Assembly: GCF_016595215.1 (NCBI RefSeq)
Contig: NZ_JAENHK010000010.1
Location: 1,411,390-1,475,389, forward strand
Origin: Chryseobacterium paridis
GTDB lineage: Bacteria; Bacteroidota; Bacteroidia; Flavobacteriales; Weeksellaceae
Length of the DNA stretch: 64,000 nt
Reading direction: 5' to 3'
In this document: piece by piece, positions 38,301 to 48,588 of the stretch
Layout of the letters: every line of letters starts with the position of its first letter
How positions within the stretch are numbered: position 1 is the stretch's first letter
Notes under the pieces: model-generated
What the model was told of the DNA's origin: nothing
Database searches by the model: none
What the model saw: only the letters and a program-made list of their open reading frames with translations
Translations under genes and position numbers: made by a program

Positions 38301-41300
38301 ATGGTGATCAATATTTACCACTTTTGCAGAAATCTCCTTCATCGTATAGTTTCTGTAAAAGATCTCCACTTCGTCTGCCATGACTTCTTTATCATCAGGG
38401 AAGATCGTATTCGGGTCCAGATAATAATCATCCGGCAATGTGGAATCAAATGAAATAGGATACACAATTTCATCCTGATAAATATGATGGTCAAACCCTA
38501 ATCTTACCAATGTTTTATCATTATCTGTGATGGCTTGTCTACGATCCTGCTCGTTCTGAGAAGTCAATGTCACAGGATATTCTTTCTGAATAAGGAAAGC
38601 AGTTGTGGCGGTTGGAGGCAATAATCTGTTATTAGGCTTAATCTTCGTATCAATCGACAATTCCTCCCCTCCTATCTGAGCTCTTGAGAACCAGTTGATC
38701 CCATAGCCTTTATAAAAATACGTTCCACTCTTATCCTGCTTATGCATATACAATGGAGCATAGGTATCCGGAATCTGTATAGGCAATGTTTCAAAAGAGT
38801 TCGCCGCATTATCAATATTTGTGTATTTAGTATCATGACACAGCTCTGGTTTGATCCAGATATAATCATCTGTTTTTCCTGGTTCTACAACACGATATTC
38901 AAGACCTGCATATACAGGAAATGTGAATGAGGAAGCATCAAATTTCTGATATATCCCCATAAATGCAGGATTTATTTCAAGCTCAGGAATCTGCTGATTA
39001 TAAATACTGATATAACGATATTTCCCATTATGAGAATATCCTTCACTGTCATACAAGCCTGCAGATTGTGGATTATCAGAATCCATTCCCTTATTAAGTT
39101 TCATCAATTTTACAGGAAGTGAAAGCCTTTCAATTTCTGTTGAAACAGGCAGAGACATTGAAAGCAACTGATACGTCTTATCAGAAGTATTCATATCCAG
39201 ATTCTGATTGGTATAATATTCTGCAATGTAGATAAATTCATTTCCGAACACATCACTATTGATATCAAGATGTCCAAGTCCCAATATTCTGGCAACGTGG
39301 TAATCAAGTGCTGCAATATTTAAAATATCAAGATTGGAAACCTGCATATCTCCCTGCTCAGGAGGGTTAGTACTGATATCAACCACTTGTTGTGAACCTG
39401 TGGGTGAAAGGTTAATTGAAATGGTTTCATTTCCCTTAGGATTCGACTGGTCATCACTCAAACCAACATATTGCTTGATAACGGTCTGGATATCTCGATC
39501 TAATGGCCCTTGAGACTGATGTTCCCATTTCTTTTTATAGTTTTCCGTATTTACATAAGCTCCGTCATTGTATCTTAACCATGCACCATGCACCGGATTG
39601 TCTGCAGGTAATGGATCCAATCTGCTAAATGCTTCATCCTGATCTGCTGTCAGTGAAAACTGGCCTAATTCCGTCCAGGCATTCACCTGATTTCTGCTGA
39701 TGATAAAGTCTGAATAAAACTCAAATTTAATTGCTGAAACAAGACATTTATTAGCTTTCAAACGTAGTGTTTTTGCATTCTCTGCATTAAAATAAGAAGC
39801 CAGGACCTCATTTCCATACAAAGCATTTCTGTAAGCAAGATGCTGCTGAGAAGGAATGTTTTGTTCCGCTACAGCAAGTGCCTCCATTTCAATCACAGCA
39901 TCCTGCTGCTGATCGTTTACTTCCAGTTCTGCAGCAAAGAAAATATCTGTTTTACAAAGAATTTCTATCAGCTCATATCCATAAACATTTATAAATTTAA
40001 GAGGATCAACAAGCGGATCAACCGACTGTCTTACCTGAGCATATCTGGTTTTATTTTTAAAATAAACATAAAAAATCCTTTTATTGTTGTTAAACTTATA
40101 CACCCACATCTTCTGATTATCATCAACCAATTGAGGAGGAGTATGAAAGTCTAGTGTAAAAACAGCTTTTTTATACGCTGTTCTATAAATTTTGACAAAA
40201 TCTTCAGGTTTATTAAAATTATAATCTGAGGATGCTAAATTTCCTTTAGGAAGATGGTTTTCGCCTAGCTTACCACCAAAACCCCATCTCAGGTGAATCC
40301 CTTTCGTACTGTCATCTCCTTTAGATCCGGCAGCCTGAAGATAAAAATTAGGGGTTTGAAGTCCGGAAAATTCATCAAAATCAATTCCGCTTCCATCGCC
40401 ATCATCACAAATGCTCATATTGGTATAGGAAGTCGTAGCGACCTTTAAATCACTGGTATTCATATCCAAATTAATATCCTTGAAATCATAGCTAGCCCCT
40501 TTCATATTCATTTCCTTAAGATCAGGCTGCCACACTTGCATAGGGAATGATTTACAATTTGTAATATCACCCTGAATAAAACCTGAATATTCATGTGAAT
40601 CGTCGGTTCCATGGATTAATAACGTATCACCATCCACTTTATCAATTACAGAAGTTGTCACGGATAGCTGCTTAATAAATTCTATTGAATGACTATAATT
40701 GGAGCAGGCAATCTGGCTTTTTTCATTGCATATATAGAAATTATTTTGTCCGAATGAAAAACGTGTTTTCAAACCTGTATTAGGCTTATAAAAATACCCT
40801 ACATTCTGATTCGGAAGAACAAGAGCAGGTCCGTTATTCCATACTCCGGATGCGTAGATTCTATTATTTTGATAATATATTCCGTCCAGGGAAACTGTTG
40901 CCCCGTTGGAATGGTAAGTATACCTCGATGTTGTAGCGTTAAAGTCCAGGTTTGTGCTGATAACTACACCCAATCCATCTTCATTACCACAAATGTAAAT
41001 ATTGCCATTATAAATTGCTAAACCTGAAATCTGAATATTTTTTCCACGAAAAGTATCTATGATATTTTTGCTTACTACAATATCTCCTGTATCATTCACA
41101 GCTATAATGTAATTATTCTGGTATTTAAGATCAAAAAAGGCAAGATAGATAAGCCCTCCATATGTTTCTACAAGCAGGGCATCCTCCTGTGTCGGATTTG
41201 CAGGAAAATTCCTATACCAGATCACATCACCCTTTATATTGATGCATAATAGAAAAGGTATTACTTCATCTTCCAGCCCCAGGATAACATAGTTACCTGA

Positions 41301-41504
41301 GACTGAAATGATTTTTTTAAAGCTTACTTCTCTGTCCGGATTAGAGTATCTTTTACTCCACAAAAGTTTTCCGTTTTCTTTAAGAACTGTAACAACTCCT
41401 GACTTTTCTATCCCTCCTGCATGAAAAACGTTACCATTATCTCTATGGGTAAAGTTGATTTTAGCATTTGAAGTATTATAATTATGATATTTAAAAAAAC
41501 TCAT
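35325..41504 (-). CDS. Giant protein of 2059 residues, function unknown
   Basis: I do not recognise the family. Residues 1 to about 330 are short beta units (GNVFHAGGIEKSGVVTVL, NGKLLWSKRYSN, ISVSGNYVILGLED, NGNIYICGNED) like a beta-propeller. Around 390-425 is a distinctive segment (QAAGSKGDDSTKGIHLRWGF, GENHLPKGN). The middle is a long mixed region with no clear domain. From about 1690 to the end there are fibronectin-type-III-like units (for example VENYNPPAPVLRYHSEPVD, NWVILSWDQICYKGKYHLYK). No signal peptide, membrane helix or sorting domain is visible. It starts 11 bp after the 2304-residue gene and is surely cotranscribed. Frames within it on the other strand are shadows. Confidence 0.8.
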   Translation of the reverse strand: MSFFKYHNYNTSNAKINFTHRDNGNVFHAGGIEKSGVVTVLKENGKLLWSKRYSNPDREVSFKKIISVSGNYVILGLEDEVIPFLLCINIKGDVIWYRNFPANPTQEDALLVETYGGLIYLAFFDLKYQNNYIIAVNDTGDIVVSKNIIDTFRGKNIQISGLAIYNGNIYICGNEDGLGVVISTNLDFNATTSRYTYHSNGATVSLDGIYYQNNRIYASGVWNNGPALVLPNQNVGYFYKPNTGLKTRFSFGQNNFYICNEKSQIACSNYSHSIEFIKQLSVTTSVIDKVDGDTLLIHGTDDSHEYSGFIQGDITNCKSFPMQVWQPDLKEMNMKGASYDFKDINLDMNTSDLKVATTSYTNMSICDDGDGSGIDFDEFSGLQTPNFYLQAAGSKGDDSTKGIHLRWGFGGKLGENHLPKGNLASSDYNFNKPEDFVKIYRTAYKKAVFTLDFHTPPQLVDDNQKMWVYKFNNNKRIFYVYFKNKTRYAQVRQSVDPLVDPLKFINVYGYELIEILCKTDIFFAAELEVNDQQQDAVIEMEALAVAEQNIPSQQHLAYRNALYGNEVLASYFNAENAKTLRLKANKCLVSAIKFEFYSDFIISRNQVNAWTELGQFSLTADQDEAFSRLDPLPADNPVHGAWLRYNDGAYVNTENYKKKWEHQSQGPLDRDIQTVIKQYVGLSDDQSNPKGNETISINLSPTGSQQVVDISTNPPEQGDMQVSNLDILNIAALDYHVARILGLGHLDINSDVFGNEFIYIAEYYTNQNLDMNTSDKTYQLLSMSLPVSTEIERLSLPVKLMKLNKGMDSDNPQSAGLYDSEGYSHNGKYRYISIYNQQIPELEINPAFMGIYQKFDASSFTFPVYAGLEYRVVEPGKTDDYIWIKPELCHDTKYTNIDNAANSFETLPIQIPDTYAPLYMHKQDKSGTYFYKGYGINWFSRAQIGGEELSIDTKIKPNNRLLPPTATTAFLIQKEYPVTLTSQNEQDRRQAITDNDKTLVRLGFDHHIYQDEIVYPISFDSTLPDDYYLDPNTIFPDDKEVMADEVEIFYRNYTMKEISAKVVNIDHHQNNQLLAVIKTEDYILPSSGGTFVSNPNAPAPQPSIPQNTLKSEIPAGTTINDFIGGIFLLDGESYIINGIEVEPSGLKFTVFKKVPSAAIISGTNPVIDQSSLVLPTFSPGTEGLFNATENMQNTSTWGPKNPNSLKVKIGTNDWGIHREVISTQQSDGSVQRFVEKSRGFWKNAQVHRHYEKIAKYQNSLGAVIDDPAQGKKVHQGVYKITFPGFKLGHHPQFWDNSNSVDWFNGIVRMFTYEHFGAAPSDSRSIFKVVRTENIGTNNDLVLYVYDESFRINEDSQTHEPLFVFDDGNDFPMKMSDPLMGNDVKINYYPSYRVYLYKNEANNLIEDAILPSVNEDVKYSIFGFKSVDHDNVDMQGAPYKSKFSVPAVMFANRIVEPEQPERPIGSTYATRPDKFGKSTYSFITKYKHKPYSVQFFRANNTVLLAALYEPETIKSIKIGLDYVGGTEEAFFNNRWMNFVDFDFLTSKTSEYYPLLPPKGLAKFRMPTPNSTIFFDAINLFIEAHNDHYGLVDGQTNYCQPLIDTDRGNKKFNDIIIKEIPGVSGELRFGHFIKEAITNCFLPLTEVPIIYQQIEKFDFSSLAGHRPKNKKQNIRDASGYLLPTTHPDFDMAPMAAIYSDNPEHSTLFTDFTLDGASDNFYFYGVRELGNQMQMGEFSKFQGPIKLVNTNPAESPKILSLLPVVENATLGISTKVRIEVNSYTAVHKINEISIYRATNKLNADSILSMKHIKTVNIADVEVNPENGSWTVYDEFEDLDEKPYGDALFYRVVASRKVQYSTTDYNVVPPAIKEVQEQAPSLPSKTIVTMLVENYNPPAPVLRYHSEPVDSDMINWVILSWDQICYKGKYHLYKMSPLGNWKEIARIDTDEKDTSKAKLYVFGNNPATNTEEWFFKETFDMTGNEFFLPVEKLGLDPMKIKDEEGRVLYHHFKMVSQNTSNMFSTEEKILTIYKEETWTDIGGISHDGTDGMILQGTFIVRPN

Positions 41505-41515
41505 TTTAGATTTAA

Positions 41516-44500
41516 TTAATTGTTTATTTGTAATTCGTTGATTGTTACTTCGGATTTTACATCATATTGATTTCCGCTCCATGATTTGTATTTGAATCTG
41601 AATTTTAGTTTTGAATCTTTGATCTTTTTGCTGGTGTGCATTACTAAAATCTGAGAATAATCTTTAGCATAGATTACTTTGAAATCATCATTAGCATTAC
41701 CTGCAGCATTAAGAACTTTAAAGCATTCCACCATCTCGTTCAATGGAATTTTCGGATCATTGAATGGTTCCGGATTTCTGATTAGTAATGCGACCACATC
41801 ATTATTGGCGTTTACAATCTTGACAAACTCTGTATTCGTAGGTGGATTTAATGGTTTTAATCCCATCACTCCTTCAAAAGCACGGTCAAATAATTCTGAG
41901 TAGGTATTGGCAAGTCCTTTTAAATATGGATTTTCAACACCTCCCGAAACTAATGTATAAAGATCATCAAGCTGCTGTTGTTTAAGGTCAGCTATCACTT
42001 CATATATTGCATCCTTCTGTCCTATTACAGTACCCTTATCATCGTAATCCTTCAGTTTATAACTTTCTACTTGTTCTTTAAAGTCTTTATATCTCGAAGT
42101 CTTAAATACAAATTCATGGATCTTCTGGTTTTCTTCATACACCTTGTCAGGTTTTCCTGGTACTGGTGTAATCTGTGGTTCAAACGCATTATCTCCATCA
42201 TCATCAAAAGCATTGAAAACCATCGCCGTATACAGTTTTTCAGGCTGCAGATCTGTAAGTTTTACAGAATAGGTAAAAGCTTTTGGTTTAACCGCATCTC
42301 CAAGGGTAATGCTACAAGCCATGCCGGTATTTCCGTGATTCACATGATTTACATAATTAACCATCTGCTGAATTCCTAAAGGCAGATTCGGATCCGTATC
42401 GCTTGTCCAGCTTGGTGTAGCTCCAGGTACTGTTTCACTTGTTTGCCAGTCTATAGGTAAAGGATAAGGGATAATAGTCTTTGTTATAGGATCTTTAATG
42501 AGGATATTGATACTTCCTTTAATTTCCTTAACTCCCATCACCGGATGAGCCGGCCATTCTTTAAGCATGTTATAGATGTAAGGTTTCGTAAAGAAAAACT
42601 CTATTTTACATTGCTCATTACCATAGAATAGTGGTTTCGACATTAAAAGATCTCCATCTGCGTTCGGATATGATTTCTTCATATCGATATAGGATTTCAG
42701 AGAAGTAATCGGATATTCATCTGCATTTCTCTTCTTATTTGGTATCGGATTTCCATTGGCATCTTCAAGGTTTTTGATATAATCCTCATTTTTCTTTTCA
42801 AAGTGTCCGATTGGCCCTGCAGTTTTAAATGCAAAATAATAGTCAATGATGTGTGGTGTATCTCCATTCACATTATCTTTCAGTTTAAGATTGATGTAGT
42901 ATACACTGTTTGGTCTCCAAACTGGCTGTACTACTTTACTCATCGCTTCCTGCATCAGTTGCATATCTGCCTGTACGGCTGGTTGGCCTGGAATAGTCTG
43001 TTGATATTCATAATCTGTAACAGTCATCCACTTTACTCTATGGAATAAAGTATAACAATTTGTGACTGTATTTCCGTTGTTATCATCGGTACATCCACAG
43101 TTCCCAAGATTAAAGATGATATCGCTGATTTCTTTGGTCAGCTGCAATGCTCCGGATATTGTAGATCCTTCCGCAGTCAGGTATTTATTCAGTTTTTCCA
43201 AAAGATCTCTTACATATCCAGGATCCTTCTCAATCAAACAGTAGTCAGGGTTCTCCTTATCAAAAGCATAAATAGTGTCGATAAAAGCAAAAAAACACTT
43301 CATGCTGTATCTCAACTGAGTTACTTCATCTACTCCCATATACACAATACACTTATTGAGGTTGTACATAAGCAGTGAAAGGAAATCACAAAGTTTGGTG
43401 TCCTTAATACAAGGTTCTGTTTCGGATTCACAACCACAATTAGGAGTAAACTTCAGGTTAAGTGGCTTTTCGGTTGTTTTATTAACCTTAATAATAACCG
43501 CTTTATTGATCTTTTCTTTTGGATACTCATTTGAATAACAGATATCGATACCATTTGCCTTATCGGTTATTTTTGTAATAACACTATTATATTTAATAAA
43601 ATCCGCAGTAGGCGTATTCGGTAAAAATAAGAAGATTACGGAATGCGTATTGAAGTCAACATATGGTGGAGTATTTCCTCCTGTGATCATCATATATTGT
43701 GTTTCGTAATCTATCCATTTATTAGCTACATTAGACATATCAAAATTCACTAATCCATTTCCAAACATTCCGTTGTATCCGTTTTCAACGTGCATAACAT
43801 TAAAGTCAAGCTCATTGCATTGGGAAGTGGTACATCCTCCGGTTTTCAAATCTTTTAACTTACTAACAAGGGCATCATATTCTGCCTGCTCTGTAGGAGA
43901 AAGAATAACGCTTGTTACCTCACCGGTTGCATTGGCTGTCGCATTGGCCCAGATCAGATCTATCTGTGCATTGATATCATCAATGTCCTGCTGATTAGCA
44001 TTATATGGAATAATTTCAATCTTACTCACATATTGTCCGCCATAATCAGCCGCCTCATAAATCAGTTCTGTTCCCAGTTCTGCTTTTGTCTTTGTTACTT
44101 CATCGATCAAAGCATAATTTTGATAAATAGCATTCGAGAATACATCTTTATAATATCTGATCGTCACTGAGCTCGCCATTGTAGAAAGTAATAATTTTAG
44201 CCTTGCTGATGCTTCAGGAAGTAAAACTACCATAGTATTTCCATTGGTCATCTTTAATGATTTCGGATAATTATGAGGATTGGATGCATTGGAAACCATC
44301 AGGTAATCTGTAGCATCTGATACTGTTCCTAAAAGATTGTAGTACGCTCCATTAATTAAATTATATGGCGCCCCTGTAGGTGAATAGTATACAGTTCCTA
44401 CTGTTTTATCTTGTACATTAGACTCATGCCATACATCTTCAGATTGAGTACAGAATAATGATGAAGGTGTAATTCCATACTGTTCAGGAATAAACCATCC

Positions 44501-47500
44501 CGGCTGCGCAGAATCCAAGAATGAGAATGGTGTGGATGCTAAAATCCTGATCGTATCATATTTACCATTTATTTTCTGCCAGAATCCTAATTTGAATTTA
44601 TCAATATTGGCAATGCTATTGGCTTCGTCTTCAGTCAGTACAGCTCTGTATGGATTATATTTGTTCCAGGCAGTTTCTTCTTTATTAAGAATTTTGATCT
44701 CCACATCTTCAATAGAGTATTGGTGTTTTACCTGGCGAAGTACGTGTCCTCCCGGCTGAGTTTTCTGAGGTGGAATAAGATCTGTAAATTCAGTTGCTCC
44801 GCTCGTATGACCTCCGATTTTCTCTCCAGCAATTGGAGTAGGAATCAGCCCTTTTTCAATTTTAATATCAATATAGGTATCCAATGGAACAATCGGTAAT
44901 TTAGGGTCATCCTTAATAGATACCAGTGGAATTTTATCAATCTGTACGACTGGAAGATCAAAAGTTTCATTCGTCAGCATGTTCACACCTTTTACGGCAT
45001 TATTCAATCGTTCTTCTTTTGGATAATCAATTTCAGGAGGGTCTGATTCGTAGGTAAGTGGTGGTACAGCACTCGTATCTACCTTATCATTTTTCTCCCA
45101 TTTGATACTTAAATGAACTTTAAGTTTAATTTTAAAAATAGCCAGTTTGATCTTGAGCTCGAATTTAAATTCCGCAAGAATCAGGAATGGAAGGATTAAC
45201 TCTACTCTAAAATAAATCGAGATAAATAAAGCTACACTTACGATGAAAAGGTTGATTTCTGCTCCTCCCTCTACATAAATATACCCTCCTACCTGCGGCC
45301 TTTCAAAACTGATGTGAGCACCTACCTCAATTGCAGCATATACTTTTACAATGATCAGGTTCAGGTTAAAGTCTACCCGGGCGCCTGCTTCAATTCCTTT
45401 TGCCGCAATCATCAGATAAGATTCTGCCTTAATGTTCACTGAATCTTTAAATAAGCTGGCTCGGATTGGCTTGTCCCGTGTACCAAAATTAACATACCAT
45501 GGTCTTTGATTTTTAAAGAAGAAGCCCATTTGAACTTCGGCCTTAATATCAATGAATGATCCGTTGTTTTTATTAAGCTGGAAGTTACCTCCGGCTCCGA
45601 TTTCCAATGAATTGTCCCCTACGATAACAAATGCATAGAATGGTGGAACTTTAGGGTCATCCTCAGTCAGCCCGAGACGCTCACTAATAATAGTTAATCC
45701 TGCATCAATAGCAAACATGCTAGGTACTGAAAGTAGCACCATTGCACGTAAGGATGCCAGACGTCCGTCTAAGGTTGCTAGGGAAGCACCTGCTCCAAAG
45801 GAGAATGGCGCACTATACTCCTTTGTATATTGAGGTCCAATAAATTTATCCGTATTGATCCCCCGCTGCGGATGGACATAATAATCGTACCAGGTATCAT
45901 CTTCAGTCATTCCTATGGCCTTCTTATGGGCAACATATCGGTATCCGATAAGTCCTCGGAATCCGAAAATACCAAATGAACCTAATGGAATAACAAACGG
46001 AAGTTCGACACTTGCATCCACCAGAAAGCCCGGATATTTAGGATCAAAAGCCATTTCTGCAGAACCCGAAATATTCATTTTCGGTAACTGAAGGGAAACT
46101 TTCCCTCTGTATTCTGTTGAAACGCCCGGCTCAGGGATCGTAAGCGCTCCTTTAATAATCGCTACTGCAGCGCTAGCGCTTGCCGATCCAGGAATCACAA
46201 GGTCAACTTCTAAGGTTGAAATATGGAAGTACGAATCTTTGTATTCTTCTTCAGTTCCTCCATGTTCTTTTACCATCTCATCATTATCAGCAGTATAGTA
46301 GAACTTAACCCCGTTTCCTCTTACATCAAGACCTAATGGGTTGATATTGATACCACCATCAAATCCAATATAATTATAGGTACGCATTTTGTCCTTATAC
46401 ATTCTCTGAATAGTACCCATATGAATAGCACTAACTGCCATACGTACCGGTCCTAAATTCAGATGAAGATTCACAGGAATAATAGAGCTTCCACCAGCAA
46501 TTTCAAATTTACCGCTTGCATAATAACGGATAGCCGGTAAATCGATTCCTTCCTTACCTAATAGCTTTTCTCCGAATGATCCTGCAGGGAAGCTGATTTT
46601 AGTATCTGCTTCGATGTAGAAGTTATCATTCTTCTTACCTATTTCTATCCTTTGAAGATTGAATGTAAGGATATTGAAAAGGTTCATTGGTAAACCAAGT
46701 GGCAAGAATGCGGCAGCCAGCTTGAAATTCTCTTTGCTTTCCCATTCTCCAATGACATCAATGATCAGATCTCCTCCATTGTATCCCTTGAACTTTCTGA
46801 TCTTTAATCCTGCATGTAATGAAGAACGTACCACCTGGCCCTGATGGAAATCAATATCAAAATGGCTGAACCCTAATGCCCAGGCTTTTTCAGGATCTTT
46901 TCCAAGGTCGAACCATAGAGTACGGTTCTTTTCTTCAAGACTATCAATGGAAAGACTGCTTAAAAATTTATAATAATCTTCTTCCTTCTGGAATTCCCTG
47001 TAATCACCAGCTACCGTTCTTAGTGCAATAGGATATACAAACTTAAGCTGAGATGGTGAGTCTAAACCATTCATAAAGGTCATCAACTCGCTCATGTTAT
47101 GAACATCAGTCTCAGTTGTACTGCTCATTGATTTCACCTTCAGATTTTGATACTCAAGTGTGAAAAACTTACTAAAATAGTCTACTACTGTTGTTTGATT
47201 TCCAACAGTTTTAACAGCATAAGTAGGCTTAATGGAAATGTTTCCTGAAAGTCCTCCGGTTCCAATAAGCATATGGTTGGCTGAAATACCGATCGTTTGT
47301 TGGGTATCTAAATCAGGGTTTTTCTTTTTAAACCATTTTTTCGGAAGGAAAATTTCAGTGTACTCCATGTACACTCCCATAAATTCTTTAGGTCTGCCAT
47401 CTGCATCCGCTTCTGCGATGTTTTCCGTTTTGCTGAGGTCAATTTTAAGATTGTGAATATCAATCACAAAACCTGTATTTCCAATCTGGGCAGGATAGCT

Positions 47501-48430
47501 CATATTCAGGACCAGGTCCATATTATATCCGAACCCTTTTTCAGTATCTGCATAGAATAACGCTTCTCCGAAACTGATACTCACTTTAGGATCGCCATTA
47601 CCATCCTCGGGTATTACTTCCAGGGGAGTTGTAGGGTGATTTAATGGATATACCGGCTTTAAAATACTCCTAGGAAATTCAATAGCTGCAGAAAGCATCA
47701 AGGTTGCCTTAAACTTAGGAATTGCTACTTCTTTAATAAACTCATCAATATCCTGTGGCATTAAAGCTTTAAAAAAGGTTTTTACCTTTTCTGCGGTATC
47801 CTGTAGGTTGTCGGAAAGCAAATACGTTGCAAAAGCAACAAGGGACGCATATTTTTGATTTGAGTTCTGGTAGATATCTTGTACAATTTTTGTTATTGTA
47901 GTTGCTTCGTTTACTACCAGTCCTAAATTATGTTTAGCATTAATATCAGTCGCAAACTGCATCAGAGGAGTGAGATTCTGATTGGAAGGAGTGACAAATG
48001 TGTTCACAAAATGCGCAATGGCCTGTTCTTCCGTTACGTTGAGTACTCTTAGTGCTACCTCGAAGATTTGCTGAGGTTCAAAGGAGAAATTTCCTAAGCT
48101 GAAATAACGTAAATATGCAAGGATTTTCCATTGGTATTCAACGGTAATGGGAAATGCGGAGATGGCAGTGTCATCTGTTCCGTTCAGGACTAATGAAATC
48201 CCGGTCCCCGGAATTTCAATATCGATTCTTTTTGAAACGACAGATAAGCTGTAAAAAGCCGAATCTCCTTTCGGCCCTTTACTATATTGTAAATCTTTAT
48301 AATAGATTTTATCGAGGAGGTTTGTAATCCCCGGTTTTAAGAATCCCAGAATATCGGGGATGTCGTCTTGTGTAACCACAGAGGATAACCTCGGGTAATA
48401 CCTGTGTGTTACCGGTGTTTGATTTGACAT
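41516..48430 (-). CDS. Giant protein of 2304 residues, function unknown, with a long amphipathic beta region
   Basis: An unrecognised protein. After about 290 residues with some helix, residues 290 to 1120 are dominated by alternating beta strands rich in Gly (FRGLIGYRYVAHKKA, GAGASLATLDGRLASLRAMV, GIEAGARVDFNLNLIIVKVYA, LAEFKFELKIKLAIFKIKLK). A WYVNFGTRDKPIRASLF motif occurs near residue 980. The C-terminal half is hydrophilic and includes a Cys-rich stretch around 1665-1785 (NCGCESETEPCIKDTKLC, NCGCTDD). No signal peptide or sorting domain is seen. The beta region could be tested against DUF6603-like families; this is only a suggestion from appearance. It is followed after 11 bp by the 2059-residue gene. 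Confidence 0.8.
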   Translation of the reverse strand: MSNQTPVTHRYYPRLSSVVTQDDIPDILGFLKPGITNLLDKIYYKDLQYSKGPKGDSAFYSLSVVSKRIDIEIPGTGISLVLNGTDDTAISAFPITVEYQWKILAYLRYFSLGNFSFEPQQIFEVALRVLNVTEEQAIAHFVNTFVTPSNQNLTPLMQFATDINAKHNLGLVVNEATTITKIVQDIYQNSNQKYASLVAFATYLLSDNLQDTAEKVKTFFKALMPQDIDEFIKEVAIPKFKATLMLSAAIEFPRSILKPVYPLNHPTTPLEVIPEDGNGDPKVSISFGEALFYADTEKGFGYNMDLVLNMSYPAQIGNTGFVIDIHNLKIDLSKTENIAEADADGRPKEFMGVYMEYTEIFLPKKWFKKKNPDLDTQQTIGISANHMLIGTGGLSGNISIKPTYAVKTVGNQTTVVDYFSKFFTLEYQNLKVKSMSSTTETDVHNMSELMTFMNGLDSPSQLKFVYPIALRTVAGDYREFQKEEDYYKFLSSLSIDSLEEKNRTLWFDLGKDPEKAWALGFSHFDIDFHQGQVVRSSLHAGLKIRKFKGYNGGDLIIDVIGEWESKENFKLAAAFLPLGLPMNLFNILTFNLQRIEIGKKNDNFYIEADTKISFPAGSFGEKLLGKEGIDLPAIRYYASGKFEIAGGSSIIPVNLHLNLGPVRMAVSAIHMGTIQRMYKDKMRTYNYIGFDGGININPLGLDVRGNGVKFYYTADNDEMVKEHGGTEEEYKDSYFHISTLEVDLVIPGSASASAAVAIIKGALTIPEPGVSTEYRGKVSLQLPKMNISGSAEMAFDPKYPGFLVDASVELPFVIPLGSFGIFGFRGLIGYRYVAHKKAIGMTEDDTWYDYYVHPQRGINTDKFIGPQYTKEYSAPFSFGAGASLATLDGRLASLRAMVLLSVPSMFAIDAGLTIISERLGLTEDDPKVPPFYAFVIVGDNSLEIGAGGNFQLNKNNGSFIDIKAEVQMGFFFKNQRPWYVNFGTRDKPIRASLFKDSVNIKAESYLMIAAKGIEAGARVDFNLNLIIVKVYAAIEVGAHISFERPQVGGYIYVEGGAEINLFIVSVALFISIYFRVELILPFLILAEFKFELKIKLAIFKIKLKVHLSIKWEKNDKVDTSAVPPLTYESDPPEIDYPKEERLNNAVKGVNMLTNETFDLPVVQIDKIPLVSIKDDPKLPIVPLDTYIDIKIEKGLIPTPIAGEKIGGHTSGATEFTDLIPPQKTQPGGHVLRQVKHQYSIEDVEIKILNKEETAWNKYNPYRAVLTEDEANSIANIDKFKLGFWQKINGKYDTIRILASTPFSFLDSAQPGWFIPEQYGITPSSLFCTQSEDVWHESNVQDKTVGTVYYSPTGAPYNLINGAYYNLLGTVSDATDYLMVSNASNPHNYPKSLKMTNGNTMVVLLPEASARLKLLLSTMASSVTIRYYKDVFSNAIYQNYALIDEVTKTKAELGTELIYEAADYGGQYVSKIEIIPYNANQQDIDDINAQIDLIWANATANATGEVTSVILSPTEQAEYDALVSKLKDLKTGGCTTSQCNELDFNVMHVENGYNGMFGNGLVNFDMSNVANKWIDYETQYMMITGGNTPPYVDFNTHSVIFLFLPNTPTADFIKYNSVITKITDKANGIDICYSNEYPKEKINKAVIIKVNKTTEKPLNLKFTPNCGCESETEPCIKDTKLCDFLSLLMYNLNKCIVYMGVDEVTQLRYSMKCFFAFIDTIYAFDKENPDYCLIEKDPGYVRDLLEKLNKYLTAEGSTISGALQLTKEISDIIFNLGNCGCTDDNNGNTVTNCYTLFHRVKWMTVTDYEYQQTIPGQPAVQADMQLMQEAMSKVVQPVWRPNSVYYINLKLKDNVNGDTPHIIDYYFAFKTAGPIGHFEKKNEDYIKNLEDANGNPIPNKKRNADEYPITSLKSYIDMKKSYPNADGDLLMSKPLFYGNEQCKIEFFFTKPYIYNMLKEWPAHPVMGVKEIKGSINILIKDPITKTIIPYPLPIDWQTSETVPGATPSWTSDTDPNLPLGIQQMVNYVNHVNHGNTGMACSITLGDAVKPKAFTYSVKLTDLQPEKLYTAMVFNAFDDDGDNAFEPQITPVPGKPDKVYEENQKIHEFVFKTSRYKDFKEQVESYKLKDYDDKGTVIGQKDAIYEVIADLKQQQLDDLYTLVSGGVENPYLKGLANTYSELFDRAFEGVMGLKPLNPPTNTEFVKIVNANNDVVALLIRNPEPFNDPKIPLNEMVECFKVLNAAGNANDDFKVIYAKDYSQILVMHTSKKIKDSKLKFRFKYKSWSGNQYDVKSEVTINELQINN

Positions 48431-48588
48431 AAAAATAATTTTGTGTTTGGGGTGAATGGAAGGCTTCCGTTTTAGGCAAACAAAAGCCTTATTAAGTAAT
48501 GGATTTACTTAATTTCCCGTGGTGTTAAATCATGTAATAATTTCTATCTTTACTAGAACAAAAATTTATAATATTTTATTTCCATTTA
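48431..48588. other. Gap between the AT-rich trio and the giant genes
   Basis: 158 bp, the only break of this size inside the lower part of the cluster. It holds a 9-bp inverted repeat (ATTAAGTAA at 48491-48499 with TTACTTAAT at 48505-48513). No exact TAnnTTTG promoter was found on the minus strand, so an internal promoter is possible but unproven. Confidence 0.45.

Noticed and set aside
41679..48000. Many plus-strand open frames of 60-133 codons opposite the giant genes
   Set aside because: They are shadows of the long minus-strand coding frames.
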